64,000 nucleotides of DNA from Zygnema cylindricum (GCA_037447655.1 JBBHKE010000596.1:70401-134400); one strand, 5' to 3'. Shown: positions 37,101 through 55,072, counted from the stretch's first letter. The notes: generated by a model from the sequence alone, not told the origin. Translations and numbers: made by a program.

Positions 37101-38218
37101 TTGTTGGTTGCCATAACTATAGTGGGGTTCGAACGACCTGCGTTGCTTGCATCCTTGCCTAACACCGCCAACATACTGCCCACATTCACAATCACTTCCA
37201 AAAAAATTTGTAGTTATTGACAAAACACGACATATACCGAAGTAAAAGTTTCCACATTCAATAATGTCGAGACGCAACCAGATGGTATAGTAGTTTCGCT
37301 AAAAGAAATAAGGGTAAGGAAATTGATCGACAAAATGTTGCAACTCGTGGCTATGTTTGATTATTTAACGTGATGAAAACACACGAAAATATGTTTGAAG
37401 TGTTAACACACACATGCATGTCCAAACACATAAAACAAATTGATAGAAGGGCTCAAGGAAACGTTACTATCATGAAGAGAAGACAAAATCAAGTGGATAA
37501 TCTCACCTGAAGCTTTGAAGGTCTTTAACGACCAATAGATGGTTAGCCATACTAAATACTATGTTAGTGCTCGTCTACAAAATCATCGGATTGTTAACAT
37601 GAAAATAATTCTCTCCATATGCACCTACAGATCGCGACTAGATCGTATTCGAAAACATTGCGAAGGACTCTTTGAAGGACTAACGACGTGCTTGCTGTTG
37701 TACCTATAATTGCGTTCATTGTGATGTTCTCTTCGACTAGGTGAGCGAGGATGATGTAGTTGTTGCATGTGATGCGGCTACTACTTTATTCCTTCGCCAT
37801 CTCCCCGTTACAAACCCTAATGCAAGAGGTAAGATGGCCTATGCAACATGGATCGACTATATGCGGGGCAATGATAACCGATAGTACGACATGTTTTTCA
37901 AAGGAAATAGTAGACCATAAGACATGGCCAATGGGATATACAAAGCAGTGAACTATGGGTACGGTATTGTTTTTTTAACTACTGGGCCTCGTAACGAACC
38001 TAGGCTGTACCGTGGGACTTTTTATGCATTCACATGAGAGTTGGGCTAGTCCACCGCTGATGCATGGTTAAAATACAACAGATTTCACTTGTGCGGTCCG
38101 GTCCGATTTCACGATTTTTTGTCCATCTCGTTGTACACCTGAAGCGTGAAAAGTGCACAATCAAGATGATCGCTTCTGTCAAGACAAAGAAATAATATTC
38201 TAAGAGCGATACACGGTG
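34162..38218. other. Carrier gene upstream region and intergenic stretch
   Basis: Begins with the 5' flank of the carrier gene (opposite strand). Holds a family N repeat at about 34600-34922. From 35000 to 38218 I see only short frames without recognisable domains. Confidence 0.5.
34600..34922. repeat. Family N MITE-like copy upstream of the carrier gene
   Basis: Several interspersed ATTAGCG/CGCTAAT motifs and the terminus CGATTGGCGGTGTACTGTA (34903-34921). The reverse complement of this end matches the array spacers at about 47706-47790 over some 90 bp. Left end uncertain. Confidence 0.5.
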
Positions 38219-39332
38219 TACTGTACAGGAGAGGTTGCAAAAGTCAAAATTTTACATAACAGAAACCGACCGTTTTTTTGTTTTCAAAATTTGAGTAACC
38301 GATGCCCGACCGGGTTATGTCACACTCCAAAATTGTTATCCGTTAACCGACCGACGTTTACGAAAATAAAAATTAACCGAATCTCGATTTCTCGCGACTA
38401 ACCGTGCCCGCCCATAACCGAAAAAGTACAAAATTAACCAATGTATGATGCACGAATAAGCCAATAATTACGATTTGTTGCGTTGCCTAGGATTTACGCA
38501 ATGAATAGTGTACTACCGTGTCAGATTTGCGACGCTTTGTCGCGTTCCGTATGATTTGCGAAATGAATATCGGTACTATAGTACCGTGTCATATTTGCGA
38601 CGTTAATCATGATGTCACGTACTTCCACGATACCAAAGAGTACAAAACATAGTTCAAAAGTAGGCGTTTTTATTATAGGCCTTTTGTAGGCGCCTTTATC
38701 TTAAGTTGTGTTATAGGCTTTTCATGTGATCTTCTTAAATCACTACTTTAATCAGCGACTGTCCGATCGTCCAAATCTGACGATAGTCTTATCGTAAGTT
38801 GTGTTATTGGCTTTTCATTTGATCTTCTTTGATCACTACTTTGATCAGCGACCGTCCGATCGTCCAAATATGACGGTTTAAATAAAAAATACCTCAAAAC
38901 TTAAGAAAAACAAATTTTTGTCCGAATGTTTTTCAAAATTTAGACATGACGTTTAATTCTCTATTGATCGATGTGCAACTCAACCCTGTTACTATTTTTT
39001 TCATTTTGCAACCAATACAATATGGGTCTTAAGGTCATATTGTATGTTTTGCGTACAATAGGTATATTGTATGGGCGTACTTTTACCTACTTTTGAACTA
39101 TGGTACAAAGTACAAGAATGTTGGATTATAGGGACAGTACAAAATTTTCATTTTTTTTGGTTTTTCGGTTGACCGACCGTAACCGACTTTTTTTTTTTTC
39201 CTGGTGAATCAACCGACTGTAACCGCCGACCCCCAAAATTTGGCAACCGAATCCGTTCCGGATCCGGCGCGGGCGGTCGGTTAACGGTCGGTCACGGTTT
39301 CGGTTGACGTATGCGACCTCTGCTGTACAGTA
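38219..39332. mobile_element. Terminal-inverted-repeat element upstream of RPT3
   Basis: Ends TACTGTACAGGAGAGGTTGC and, on the other strand, TACTGTACAGCAGAGGTCGC, about 20 bp with two mismatches. Subterminal ACCGACCG motifs occur on both sides in opposite orientation. No transposase frame, so non-autonomous. A clear target-site duplication was not found. MITE M1 sits inside it. Confidence 0.6.
38648..39102. mobile_element. MITE M1 (hAT-like), 455 bp
   Basis: Terminal inverted repeats CATAGTTCAAAAGTAGG at both ends, flanked by GTACAAAA (38640-38647) and GTACAAAG (39103-39110), a 7/8 match. An 8-bp duplication is typical of the hAT superfamily. Same family as M2 at 45124. Confidence 0.75.
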
Positions 39333-39543
39333 CCCATACGGTATGCAAAAAAATGCAGTATTATACGCATAAAATATACTACTGTAGTTATAGTGTTATC
39401 TATGTAGTATTTTTAACGATGGTATGGGAACCATGGGGCAAAGCTCGAAGTCGACGTCTGTTATGTCATTGTAAACGAGAGTCGTTTAGCTTGGTCATCA
39501 ATTGCAACCTACATTTTGTGAGGACGTGTTCTGCGCAGTAGTT

Positions 39544-44706
<5,163 letters not shown>

Positions 44707-45123
44707 TGTCGTGACATAAGAGTTTGCCTCTTCGTGAGCTGTATTCGGCTGGCTCTGTGGATGAGAAGAAGATGTATAGCCAATCAAAAGATGTTGTTTT
44801 ATGTCTAGGGTACGGATTTTTTTACCATGATTGAACTTCATACCCTTAAGAGACAAAGGGAGCCTTTACATGCTCATGATATCTCTGCTGTAAATTAACG
44901 CACTAGGTATAATAGTTTGATCTGCTTCTGAGCTGCTTATGTGGTTCCTGCACTGTTTTTTGGCAGATTCAGATAATGATGAAGATTTGTATGTCAGTTT
45001 GTCTGGTTGTTATTGCTTTGATAAATTTGATAAATGCGGCAAGTGCCTTGATGGATAGGCAAATATGTGGCATACAATATGCACTTTTTCTGTGAGATTT
45101 CTTTCAAGTTTATTGGTTTTTTG
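44707..45123. other. RPT3 3' flank
   Basis: Contains the presumed 3' UTR and the left target duplication (GTTTTTTG, 45116-45123) of MITE M2. No gene seen. Confidence 0.5.
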
Positions 45124-45720
45124 CATAGTTCAAAAGTAGGCGTTTTTATTGTAGGCCTTTGGTAGGTGTTCAAAACTTGGCACAAAACTTGCGTAGAGTA
45201 GGCATACTGTATGTGTGTGCCTTGTGCACACTCTTGTACGAACGTACGAATCTGACATATGATCATAGTACAGCGCACGCCGTCGGACGAAATTTTTTAG
45301 CGAACTGACACGGCGTAGGATGACATTCCTCAAGAAAGAAAACCCGGAATATTTTATTTTTTATCGTCCCATACTGCCTGGTTGGTCAATTTGAGGCTTT
45401 ATGTAGTGTGACTTTCAAAATTGCAGAAGCTAATATGACAGATAGTCTTATCAGAAGATGTGTTATGGGCATTTCATGTGATATTCTTGGATCGCAACCT
45501 TGATCAGCGGCCGCCCAATCGTCCAAATCTGACGGATTAAATAAAAAATACCTCAAAACACACAGAAAATAGTTTTTTTTGTCCGAACGTTTTTCAAAAT
45601 TTAGACATGACGTTTAATTCTATATCGACCGATATGCAACTCAACCCTGTTACTATAAATTTTTTTCATTTTGGGACCCATACAATATGGGTCTTAAGGT
45701 CATATTGTATGTTTTACATA

Positions 45721-46749
45721 GTTTTCTGTCTTGTGGCGGTCCTGGCTCTAGAGCTTGGCTATTGGCCATCCCTATCCTATCCACTCTTCGTTTCACCCCG
45801 GCTCAGTTCACCACGGCCCTTAGATTCCGGCTTGGCCTCCCTCACCCACCTTTGCTTGGCTCACTTGTTTGCTCCTGCGGCCACGTTCTTGAGCCCGATG
45901 GGGGTCCATTTACTTCGTTGCTCCCATGGGGGCGAGTCGATTCATGCGCACGACACGATTCGAGACACCATCGCTACTATCGCTGCTGGGTGATTTTCTG
46001 TTCGTCGCGAGGTCTCTCACATTATTTCTTCGCGTCGGATCGACCTTGTATTACTTGATGGTGCGCGTCGTACATTTGGTGACATTGTTTTGACGAACCC
46101 TACCTCAACTACAGTCGTCAACCAAGCGGCTCGGCATATGGGAGTGGCTGCCCGTGACGTAGCTAAAAGGAAAGAGCGTGACTATGCCCATCGCGACGCT
46201 ATGGATGGCTTCATTCCAATGGCGGTCGAGATATTTGGTTGCTTGGGTGTGGCTTTGGACGAGTTTTTCCGTACTTGTGGTCGTCGCTCGTTTGAGAGGC
46301 GAGGACCTGGGAGCCCTCCTGTTTCAGTCCTTACTTCCTTTTATCGTCAACGTTTTTCCGTGGCCCTACAACGGGTGTTGGCTTCTATATTACTTCGATC
46401 GTCTATTGCCGTTATGGATCGACGCCGTGTTCCGGAACTTCCTCCTCGTGCTCCTCCGGGATTCGGGGACATATGTGGTTGCTTTCTGTAAATTTTTAGT
46501 TATGTTGGGGGTTCTTTTTGCTACGTGTTAGCATTTTCCTTTGATGTTTTGTTTGTTGGATTTGGTTTTTTTGGGTGTTTTAGACTTCCTTGCCATCCTT
46601 TCGTATTTTCGTAGTTTTTGCCTTGATTTTCCCTTTTGTTTATTCCCTTGTTATGTGGTTTCTCAGTTTTAGCAATGCTACTTCTTTTTGTTCTTATGGA
46701 CTCAGATGGTTTACCATCGCGCTTTTTAATAAAGTCGGCCATTACTATC
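45721..46749 (+). pseudogene. LINE copy 1: 5'-truncated non-LTR retrotransposon, C-terminal domain and 3' UTR
   Basis: Flanked by TTTTACATA on both sides (45712-45720 and 46750-46758), a 9-bp target duplication. The frame begins SCGGPGSRAWLLAIP and LRFTPAQFTTALRFRLGLP, then a zinc-binding part CSCGHVLEPDG, and in shifted frames HAHDTIRDTI, RRIDLVLLDGARRTFGDIVL and a C-terminal helical part to 46491. This order resembles the C-terminal zinc knuckle plus restriction-like endonuclease of R2-type LINEs. An extra G after CCCGATGGG and a lost AG at CTGCTGGG break the frame. It reaches about 55 bp further 5' than the other copies. Confidence 0.75.
46699..46736 (+). other. Conserved 3'-terminal hairpin of the LINE
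   Basis: GATGGTTTACCATC folds on itself and is enclosed by GACT and AGTC. AATAAA follows the hairpin. The block occurs in every LINE 3' end in the array and in the second 3' UTR fragment, always within about 15 bp of the end. No poly(A) tail follows. Confidence 0.6.
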
Positions 46750-46930
46750 TTTTACATACAATAGGCATATTGTATGGGCCTATTTCACCTACTTTTGGAC
46801 TATGGTTTTTTGACGGTGTATATGTAGCATTTACCAGGAGTTGTCAAGGATTTCTAGTTTAAACAAGACAGGTTTTTGTTTGTGATAATAATCAATGGAA
46901 TAGTTTACTTCATTGATTGTCTTTAGTACT

Positions 46931-47147
46931 GACGTGTTAGATTTTTCCTTTGATGTTTTGCTTCATGGGTTTTGCTTTTTTGGGTATTTTCGATTTCCTT
47001 GCCATCCTTTCGTATTTTCGTTGGTTTTGCCTTGATTTTCCTTTTTGTTTATTCCCTTTTAATGTGGTTCTTTAAGTTTTAGAAATGCTACTTCATTTTG
47101 TTCCTATGGACTCAGATGGTTTACCATCTCGCTTTTTAATAAAGTCG
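46931..47147 (+). repeat. Second, shorter LINE 3' UTR fragment in the array spacer
   Basis: A diverged copy of the LINE 3' UTR (ending in GATGGTTTACCATC, then AATAAAGTCG), only about 215 bp long. Repeated in each array unit at the same relative place (near 49000, 51070 and 53140). Confidence 0.75.
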
Positions 47148-47843
47148 CCCCCTCATAAACTAGGTATATGTGTATTGTGTACAAAGCCTGCATAGTAGAA
47201 ATTTGTTTGGTAGAAGTTTAGGTGGTGGAATTCACATCAATAGACAATGACTTGAATGCCGAATTGAGTATGTGATCTTTTGCAAGAAAAAAAATAATTT
47301 TTGGATTGTTGACTGTAGCCCGTCCTTTTATATCTAATGGACTACCTCAATCATACCTAAGTCGAGTGAAGATCGTTGCTAGTAGTACGACAGTAATAAA
47401 TAATTATCACATTGGCATTAAGGTTTCCATACTCTGATGTCAAGTTGTTTGACACCAAAAGTCTGGTGACCCAGTGCCGTGTGCAGTACAGGTACACCGC
47501 TCATCGTTTTTAGGGTTAATGATTTATTAGTGCTACTGCAAAATTATAAGCAATGATAGTAATAAGTGCAAGGAGACGTGGCAGGTTATAATCCACGCCC
47601 TTAAAGAATGTTGTTAACTCTATTTTGTGATTTTTGGCCAAGAAAAGTGGTATAATTTAACGATGAGCAATGTAGTTTAGATTTAAGTCTTGTTAAGACA
47701 TATGTCCCTGTACAGTATACTACACCGCCAATCGCTATTAGCGTACCAATTTATTTAGCGTATAGGAATAATTACAGTTATTAACGCTAATTAGGAATTT
47801 GGATTTTTTTTTTAAAAATATTCATTCTAATTGTTTGCTATCT
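47148..47843. repeat. Array spacer with family N MITE-like blocks (unit 1)
   Basis: Contains CAGTACAGGTACACCGCTCATCG near 47483 and GTACAGTATACTACACCGCC near 47709, two similar starts in the same direction; the second continues into a part that matches the repeat upstream of the carrier gene. No gene. The same spacer recurs in units 2-4. Confidence 0.6.
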
Positions 47844-48818
47844 TATCCACTCTTCGTTTCACCCCGGCTCAGTTCACCACGGCCCTTAGATTCTGGCTTG
47901 GCCTCCCTCACCCACCTTTGCTTGGCTCACTTGTTTGCTCTTGCGGCCACGTTCTCGAGCGCGATGGGGTCCATTTACTTCGTTGCTCCCATGGGGGCGA
48001 GTCGATTCATGCGCACGACACGATTCGAGACACCATCACTACTATCGCTGCTGAGGGGTGATTTTATGTTCGTCGCAAGGTCTCTCACATTATTTCTTCG
48101 CGTCGGATCGACCTTCTATTACTTGATGGTGCGCGTCGTACATTTGGTGACATTGTTTTGACGAACCCTACCTCAACTACAGTCGTCAACCAAGCGGCTC
48201 AGCATATGGGAGTGGCTGCCCGTGACGTAGCTAAAAGGAAAGAGCGTGACTATGCCCATCGCGACGCTATGGATGGCTTCATTCCGATGGCGGTCGAGAT
48301 ATTTGGTTGCTTGGGTGTGGCTTTGGACGAGTTTTTCCGTACTTGTGGTCGTCGCTCGTTTGAGAGGCGAGGACCTGGGAGCCCTCCTGTTTCAGTCCTT
48401 ACTTCCTTTTATCGTCAACGTTTTTCCGTGGCCCTACAACGGGTGTTGGCTTCTATATTACTTTGATCGTCTATTGCCGTTATGGATCGACGCCGTGTTC
48501 CGGAACTTCCTCCTCGTGCTCCTCCGGGATTCGGGGACATATGTGGTTGCTTTCTGTAAATTTTTAGTTATGTTGGGGGTTCTTTTTGCTACGTGTTAGC
48601 ATTTTCCTTTGATGTTTTGTTTGTTGGATTTGGTTTTTTTTGGGTGTTTTAGACTTCCTTGCCATCCTTTCGTATTTTCGTAGTTTTTGCCTTGATTTTC
48701 CCTTTTGTTTATTCCCTTGTTATGTGGTTTCTCAGTTTTAGCAATGCTACTTCTTTTTGTTCTTATGGACTCAGATGGTTTACCATCGCGCTTTTTAATA
48801 AAGTCGGCCATTACTATC
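47844..48818 (+). pseudogene. LINE copy 2 (array unit 2)
   Basis: Same C-terminal LINE domain as copy 1, starting in LSTLRFTPAQF. A TGA after the IAAEG motif (near 48058) and a TGA near 48465 interrupt it. Its 3' junction (ACTATC then TTTTACATA) is that of copy 1; its 5' junction (TTTGCTATC then TTATCC) is that of copy 5. Confidence 0.8.
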
Positions 48819-49913
48819 TTTTACATACCATAGGCATATTGTATGGGCCTATTTCACCTACTTTTGGACTATGGTTTTTTGACGGTGTATATGTAGCATT
48901 TACCAGGAGTTGTCAAGGATTTCTAGTTTAAACAAGACAGGTTTTTGTTTGTGATAATAATCAATGGAATAGTTTACTTCATTGATTGTCTTTAGTACTG
49001 ACGTGTTAGATTTTTCCTTTGATGTTTTGCTTCATGGGTTTTGCTTTTTTGGGTATTTTCGATTTCCTTGCCATCCTTTCGTATTTTCGTTGGTTTTGCC
49101 TTGATTTTCCTTTTTGTTTATTCCCTTTTAATGTGGTTCTTTAAGTTTTAGAAATGCTACTTCATTTTGTTCCTATGGACTCAGATGGTTTACCATCTCG
49201 CTTTTTAATAAAGTCGCCCCCTCATAAACTAGGTATATGTGTATTGTGTACAAAGCCTGCATAGTAGAAATTTGTTTGGTAGAAGTTTAGGTGGTGGAAT
49301 TCACATCAATAGACAATGACTTGAATGCCGAATTGAGTATGTGATCTTTTGCAAGAAAAAAAATAATTTTTGGATTGTTGACTGTAGCCCGTCCTTTTAT
49401 ATCTAATGGACTACCTCAATCATACCTAAGTCGAGTGAAGATCGTTGCTAGTAGTACGACAGTAATAAATAATTATCACATTGGCATTAAGGTTTCCATA
49501 CTCTGATGTCAAGTTGTTTGACACCAAAAGTCTGGTGTACCCAGTGCCGTGTGCAGTACAGGTACACCGCTCATCGTTTTTAGGGTTAATGATTTATTAG
49601 TGCTACTGCAAAATTATAAGCAATGATAGTAATAAGTGCAAGGAGACGTGGCAGGTTATAATCCACGCCCTTAAAGAATGTTGTTAACTCTATTTTGTGA
49701 TTTTTGGCCAAGAAAAGTGGTATAATTTAACGATGAGCAATGTAGTTTAGATTTAAGTCTTGTTAAGACATATGTCCCTGTACAGTATACTACACCGCCA
49801 ATCGCTATTAGCGTACCAATTTATTTAGCGTATAGGAATAATTACAGTTATTAACGCTAATTAGGAATTTGGAATTTTTTTTAAAAAATATTCATTCTAA
49901 TTGTTTGCTATCT

Positions 49914-50885
49914 TATCCACTCTTCGTTTCACCCCGGCTCAGTTCACCACGGCCTTTAGATTCTGGCTTGGCCTCCCTCACCCACCTTTGCTTGGCTCAC
50001 TTGTTTGCTCTTGCGGCCACGTTCTCGAGCGCGATGGGGTCCATTTACTTCGTTGCTCCCATGGGGGCGAGTCGATTCATGCGCACGACACGATTCGAGA
50101 CACCATCACTACTATCGCTGCTGAGGGGTGATTTTATGTTCGTCGCAAGGTCTCTCATTATTTCTTCGCGTCGGATCGACCTTGTATTACTTGATGGTGC
50201 GCGTCGTACATTTGGTGACATTGTTTTGACGAACCCTACCTCAACTACAGTCGTCAACCAAGCGGCTCGGCATATGGGAGTGGCTGCCCGTGACGTAGCT
50301 AAAAGGAAAGAGCGTGACTATGCCCATCGCGACGCTATGGATGGCTTCATTCCGATGGCGGTCGAGATATTTGGTTGCTTGGGTGTGGCTTTGGACGAGT
50401 TTTTCCGTACTTGTGGTCGTCGCTCGTTTGAGAGGCGAGGACCTGGGAGCCCTCCTGTTTCAGTCCTTACTTCCTTTTATCGTCAACGTTTTTCCGTGGC
50501 CCTACAACAGGTGTTGGCTTCTATATTACTTCGATCGTCTATTGCCGTTATGGATCGACGCCGTGTTCCGGAACTTCCTCCTCGTGCTCCTCCGGGATTC
50601 GGGGACATATGTGGTTGCTTTCTGTAAATTTTTAGTTATGTTGGGGGTTCTTTTTGCTACGTGTTAGCATTTTCCTTTGATGTTTTGTTTGTTGGATTTG
50701 GTTTTTTTGGGTGTTTTAGACTTCCTTGCCATCCTTTCGTATTTTCGTAGTTTTTGCCTTGATTTTCCCTTTTGTTTATTCCCTTGTTATGTGGTTTCTC
50801 AGTTTTAGCAATGCTACTTCTTTTTGTTCTTATGGACTCAGATGGTTTACCATCGCGCTTTTTAATAAAGTCGGCCATTACTATC
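49914..50885 (+). pseudogene. LINE copy 3 (array unit 3)
   Basis: As copy 2, with the same TGA after IAAEG. A small deletion in CTCTCATTATT changes the frame, producing a 252-codon chimeric open frame (49869-50627) that mixes a wrong frame with the true one from RRIDLVLLDG on. That long frame is not evidence of a gene. Confidence 0.8.
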
Positions 50886-51980
50886 TTTTACATACAATAG
50901 GCATATTGTATGGGCCTATTTCACCTACTTTTGGACTATGGTTTTTTGACGGTGTATATGTAGCATTTACCAGGAGTTGTCAAGGATTTCTAGTTTAAAC
51001 AAGACAGGTTTTTGTTTGTGATAATAATCAATGGAATAGTTTACTTCATTGATTGTCTTTAGTACTGACGTGTTAGATTTTTCCTTTGATGTTTTGCTTC
51101 ATGGGTTTTGCTTTTTTGGGTATTTTCGATTTCCTTGCCATCCTTTCGTATTTTCGTTGGTTTTGCCTTGATTTTCCTTTTTGTTTATTCCCTTTTAATG
51201 TGGTTCTTTAAGTTTTAGAAATGCTACTTCATTTTGTTCCTATGGACTCAGATGGTTTACCATCTCGCTTTTTAATAAAGTCGCCCCCTCATAAACTAGG
51301 TATATGTGTATTGTGTACAAAGCCTGCATAGTAGAAATTTGTTTGGTAGAAGTTTAGGTGGTGGAATTCACATCAATAGACAATGACTTGAATGCCGAAT
51401 TGAGTATGTGATCTTTTGCAAGAAAAAAAATAATTTTTGGATTGTTGACTGTAGCCCGTCCTTTTATATCTAATGGACTACCTCAATCATACCTAAGTCG
51501 AGTGAAGATCGTTGCTAGTAGTACGACAGTAATAAATAATTATCACATTGGCATTAAGGTTTCCATACTCTGATGTCAAGTTGTTTGACACCAAAAGTCT
51601 GGTGTACCCAGTGCCGTGTGCAGTACAGGTACACCGCTCATCGTTTTTAGGGTTAATGATTTATTAGTGCTACTGCAAAATTATAAGCAATGATAGTAAT
51701 AAGTGCAAGGAGACGTGGCAGGTTATAATCCACGCCCTTAAAGAATGTTGTTAACTCTATTTTGTGATTTTTGGCCAAGAAAAGTGGTATAATTTAACGA
51801 TGAGCAATGTAGTTTAGATTTAAGTCTTGTTAAGACATATGTCCCTGTACAGTATACTACACCGCCAATCGCTATTAGCGTACCAATTTATTTAGCGTAT
51901 AGGAATAATTACAGTTATTAACGCTAATTAGGAATTTGGATTTTTTTTTTAAAAATATTCATTCTAATTGTTTGCTATCT

Positions 51981-52955
51981 TATCCACTCTTCGTTTCACC
52001 CCGGCTCAGTTCACCACGGCCCTTAGATTCCGGCTTGGCCTCCCTCACCCACCTTTGCTTGGCTCACTTGTTTGCTCCTGCGGCCACGTTCTCGAGCCCG
52101 ATGGGGTCCATTTACTTCGTTGCTCCCATGGGGGCGAGTTGATTCATGCGCACGACACGATTCGAGACACCATCGCTACTATCGCTGCTGAGGGGGGATT
52201 TTCCGTTCGTCGCGAGGTCTCTCACATTATTCCTTCGCGTCGGATCGACCTTGTATTACTTGATGGTGCGCGTCGTACATTTGGTGACATTGTTTTGACG
52301 AACCCTACCTCAACTACAGTCGTCAACCAAGCGGCTCGGCATATAGGAGTGGCTGCCCGTGACGCAGCTAAAAGGAAATAGCGTGATTATGCACATCGCG
52401 ACGCTATGGATGGCTTCATTCTGATGGCGGTCGAGATTTTTGGTTGCTTGGGTGTGGCTTTGGACGAGTTTTTCCGTACTTGTGGTCGTCGCTCGTTTGA
52501 GAGGCGAGGACCTGGGAGCCCTCCTGTTTCAGTCCTTACTTCCTTTTATCGTCAACGTTTTTCCGTGGCCCTACAACGGGTGTTGGCTTCTATATTACTT
52601 CGATCGTCTATTGCCGTTATGGATCGACGACGTGTTCCAGAACTTCCTCCTCGAGCTCCTCCGGGATTCGGGGACTTACGTGGTTGTTTTCCGTAAATTT
52701 TTTTTTAGTTATGTTGGGGGTTTTTTGGTACGTGTTAGCTTTTTTCTTTGATGTTTTGTTTGTTGGATTTGTTTTTTTGGGTGTTTTAGACTTCCTTGCC
52801 ATCCTTTCGTATTTTCGTAGTTTTTGCCTTGATTTTCCCTTTTGTTTATTCCCTTGTTATGTGGTTTCTCAGTTTTAGCAATGCTACTTCTTTTTGTTCT
52901 TATGGACTCAGATGGTTTACCATCGCGCTTTTTAATAAAGTCGGCCATTACTATC
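51981..52955 (+). pseudogene. LINE copy 4, least damaged array copy
   Basis: One frame runs from 51968 to 52696 with a single in-frame TAG (52379-52381, in the AAKRKERDY motif). The IAAEG site reads on as GGF here, unlike copies 2, 3 and 5. It shows zinc-binding CSCG...H...C, HAHDTIRDTI, RRIDLVLL, GDIVLTNP and a later KRK/Y helix, the order expected of a restriction-like endonuclease domain. Confidence 0.8.
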
Positions 52956-53674
52956 TTTTACATACAATAGGCATATCGTATGGGCCTATTTCACCTACTT
53001 TTGGACTATGGTTTTTTGACGGTGTATATGTAGCATTTACCAGGAGTTGTCAAGGATTTCTAGTTTAAACAAGACAGGTTTTTGTTTGTGATAATAATCA
53101 ATGGAATAGTTTACTTCATTGATTGTCTTTAGTACTGACGTGTTAGATTTTTCCTTTGATGTTTTGCTTCATGGGTTTTGCTTTTTTGGGTATTTTCGAT
53201 TTCCTTGCCATCCTTTCGTATTTTCGTTGGTTTTGCCTTGATTTTCCTTTTTGTTTATTCCCTTTTAATGTGGTTCTTTAAGTTTTAGAAATGCTACTTC
53301 ATTTTGTTCCTATGGACTCAGATGGTTTACCATCTCGCTTTTTAATAAAGTCGCCCCCTCATAAACTAGGTATATGTGTATTGTGTACAAAGCCTGCATA
53401 GTAGAAATTTGTTTGGTAGAAGTTTAGGTGGTGGAATTCACATCAATAGACAATGACTTGAATGCCGAATTGAGTATGTGATCTTTTGCAAGAAAAAAAA
53501 TAATTTTTGGATTGTTGACTGTAGCCCGTCCTTTTATATCTAATGGACTACCTCAATCATACCTAAGTCGAGTGAAGATCGTTGCTAGTAGTACGACAGT
53601 AATAAATAATTATCACATTGGCATTAAGGTTTCCATACTCTGATGTCAAGTTGTTTGACACCAAAAGTCTGGTG

Positions 53675-54832
53675 TGAAACTCTGAGACCTCCATTGCCCT
53701 TAGAGTATGCAGATCAAAAGAAGCTAATCTAGATAGTGTCGACTCCAAGTTAATATAAACCCAAATGACTGACCCCTTGACAGTCAAAACCCCAATATAG
53801 ATTCACCCCTGTGAAATAACACTTTCTGTGTGCTCAGTTCCACCACAGAATGCAAAGTTAGAATATGAGATTTGGACACATTCACCCACTTTGACTTTCC
53901 CTTATAAATGCAGCCACCCTGGCAGACAAAAACTCTAGCCGACTACACCCTTGTGTAGCGTGGACTTTCCTGAGTCCGCAGCAAAAAGAATCACTGAAAA
54001 TGGTCAAGTAAATTGATAGTTATGGCTGGCCAAAGTTTGCGATTTATACAAGGTGCTCTCTGGGAGAGGCAGCTATCTACCCAAAATTTTCTAAGTCCTA
54101 TTCCCTCTCTAAAACTCAATATATAGAAGTACGACACCAATCAAATTATTGTGTCGTACAGAAAAGTACAGGTGCCGGTGTACTTTCTGTACGGCCATTG
54201 TACGACATGACCAAAATGTCGACACGTGTCAAATCAGGATTAGTTCCTGTAATCTCCGGAATTCTCGTAATCTAATGTTATCACGCCACGTGTCATCTGA
54301 CGTGTCAAATACCGTAAAACGCCAAAAGTACCTTTTCCGTGATCGCGGCGCCGATAGCGGCCGTCCGATCAAAACCGGCTATAATCGTAGCCGCTGAAAT
54401 TCGACGCGCGGTATTTGTTTCGCTATCAAAACAAATGCGCGATATTCGTTCTGTCCACGTACCGTACTACGCACTAATTCAAACTGTATCTATTCGCCGT
54501 TAAACGAATTAATCTACATGTAACGATTTATATATTTACCAAATCTTATATATCGTACTATGTGTCCTAGGCCTAACGGTCAGAGCAAACGTCTATTTGA
54601 AATTGACGGGTCGCAAGTACCAGGATCAATTCCTGGGTCCGACAATTAACTTTTAGTAAATATATCTAATCCACCCCATGTCTTCTCTAATGAGCTTTAG
54701 GCAGCCATGGCTCTAGCTCCCTATCAAGCCTTCAGTGACTACAACAAGTGTGGGGGCTTGGAGAAGGGAGTCAGGGACAGACTGCCTTTGCTCTTTTTCT
54801 ATAAAGACCTAGAAAATACTCAAATATCAACA
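53675..54832 (-). repeat. 3' LTR of A3
   Basis: 1158 bp. GTAC cluster near 54150-54205, G-boxes near 54225 and 54290, B box GGATCAATTCC near 54630. Confidence 0.92.
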
Positions 54833-55072
54833 CTCCCCTTATTTTCTAGTCTACTTCTTTTCAACTCTTACAAACAAATAAACAAACACTCGTTCCCCTA
54901 TTTCCTTTTTCTTTTTCTTTTTCCTTTTATAAAACTTAAGAAAAATACTCTCGTATTTAAAATAATGCATTAGATGAACTGAAATAATAATTGCATCACA
55001 CATTTCATTTAGCACCCCACTTATCATAAATCCAATCAAAGATTTTATCCACCTCCTCCCCTTTTCATCCAA

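Larger units (their letters stand above)
45124..46804. mobile_element. MITE M2 (hAT-like) with a LINE inserted in it
   Basis: Ends CATAGTTCAAAAGTAGGCG and CCTACTTTTGGACTATG are inverted repeats of each other, as in M1. A perfect 8-bp duplication GTTTTTTG flanks it (45116-45123 and 46805-46812). The middle is interrupted by LINE copy 1 at 45721-46749; M1 shows the uninterrupted sequence at about 39040-39060. Confidence 0.8.

Noticed and set aside
46521-46742. Minus-strand 73-codon frame repeated in each array unit (MADFIKKRDGKPSES)
   Set aside because: It is the complement of the LINE 3' UTR. Its conservation reflects the recent tandem copies, and nothing indicates translation.
49869-50627. 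A 252-codon frame in array unit 3 as a gene
   Set aside because: Its first half is the wrong frame of the LINE joined to the true frame by a small deletion. It is a chimera of a pseudogene.
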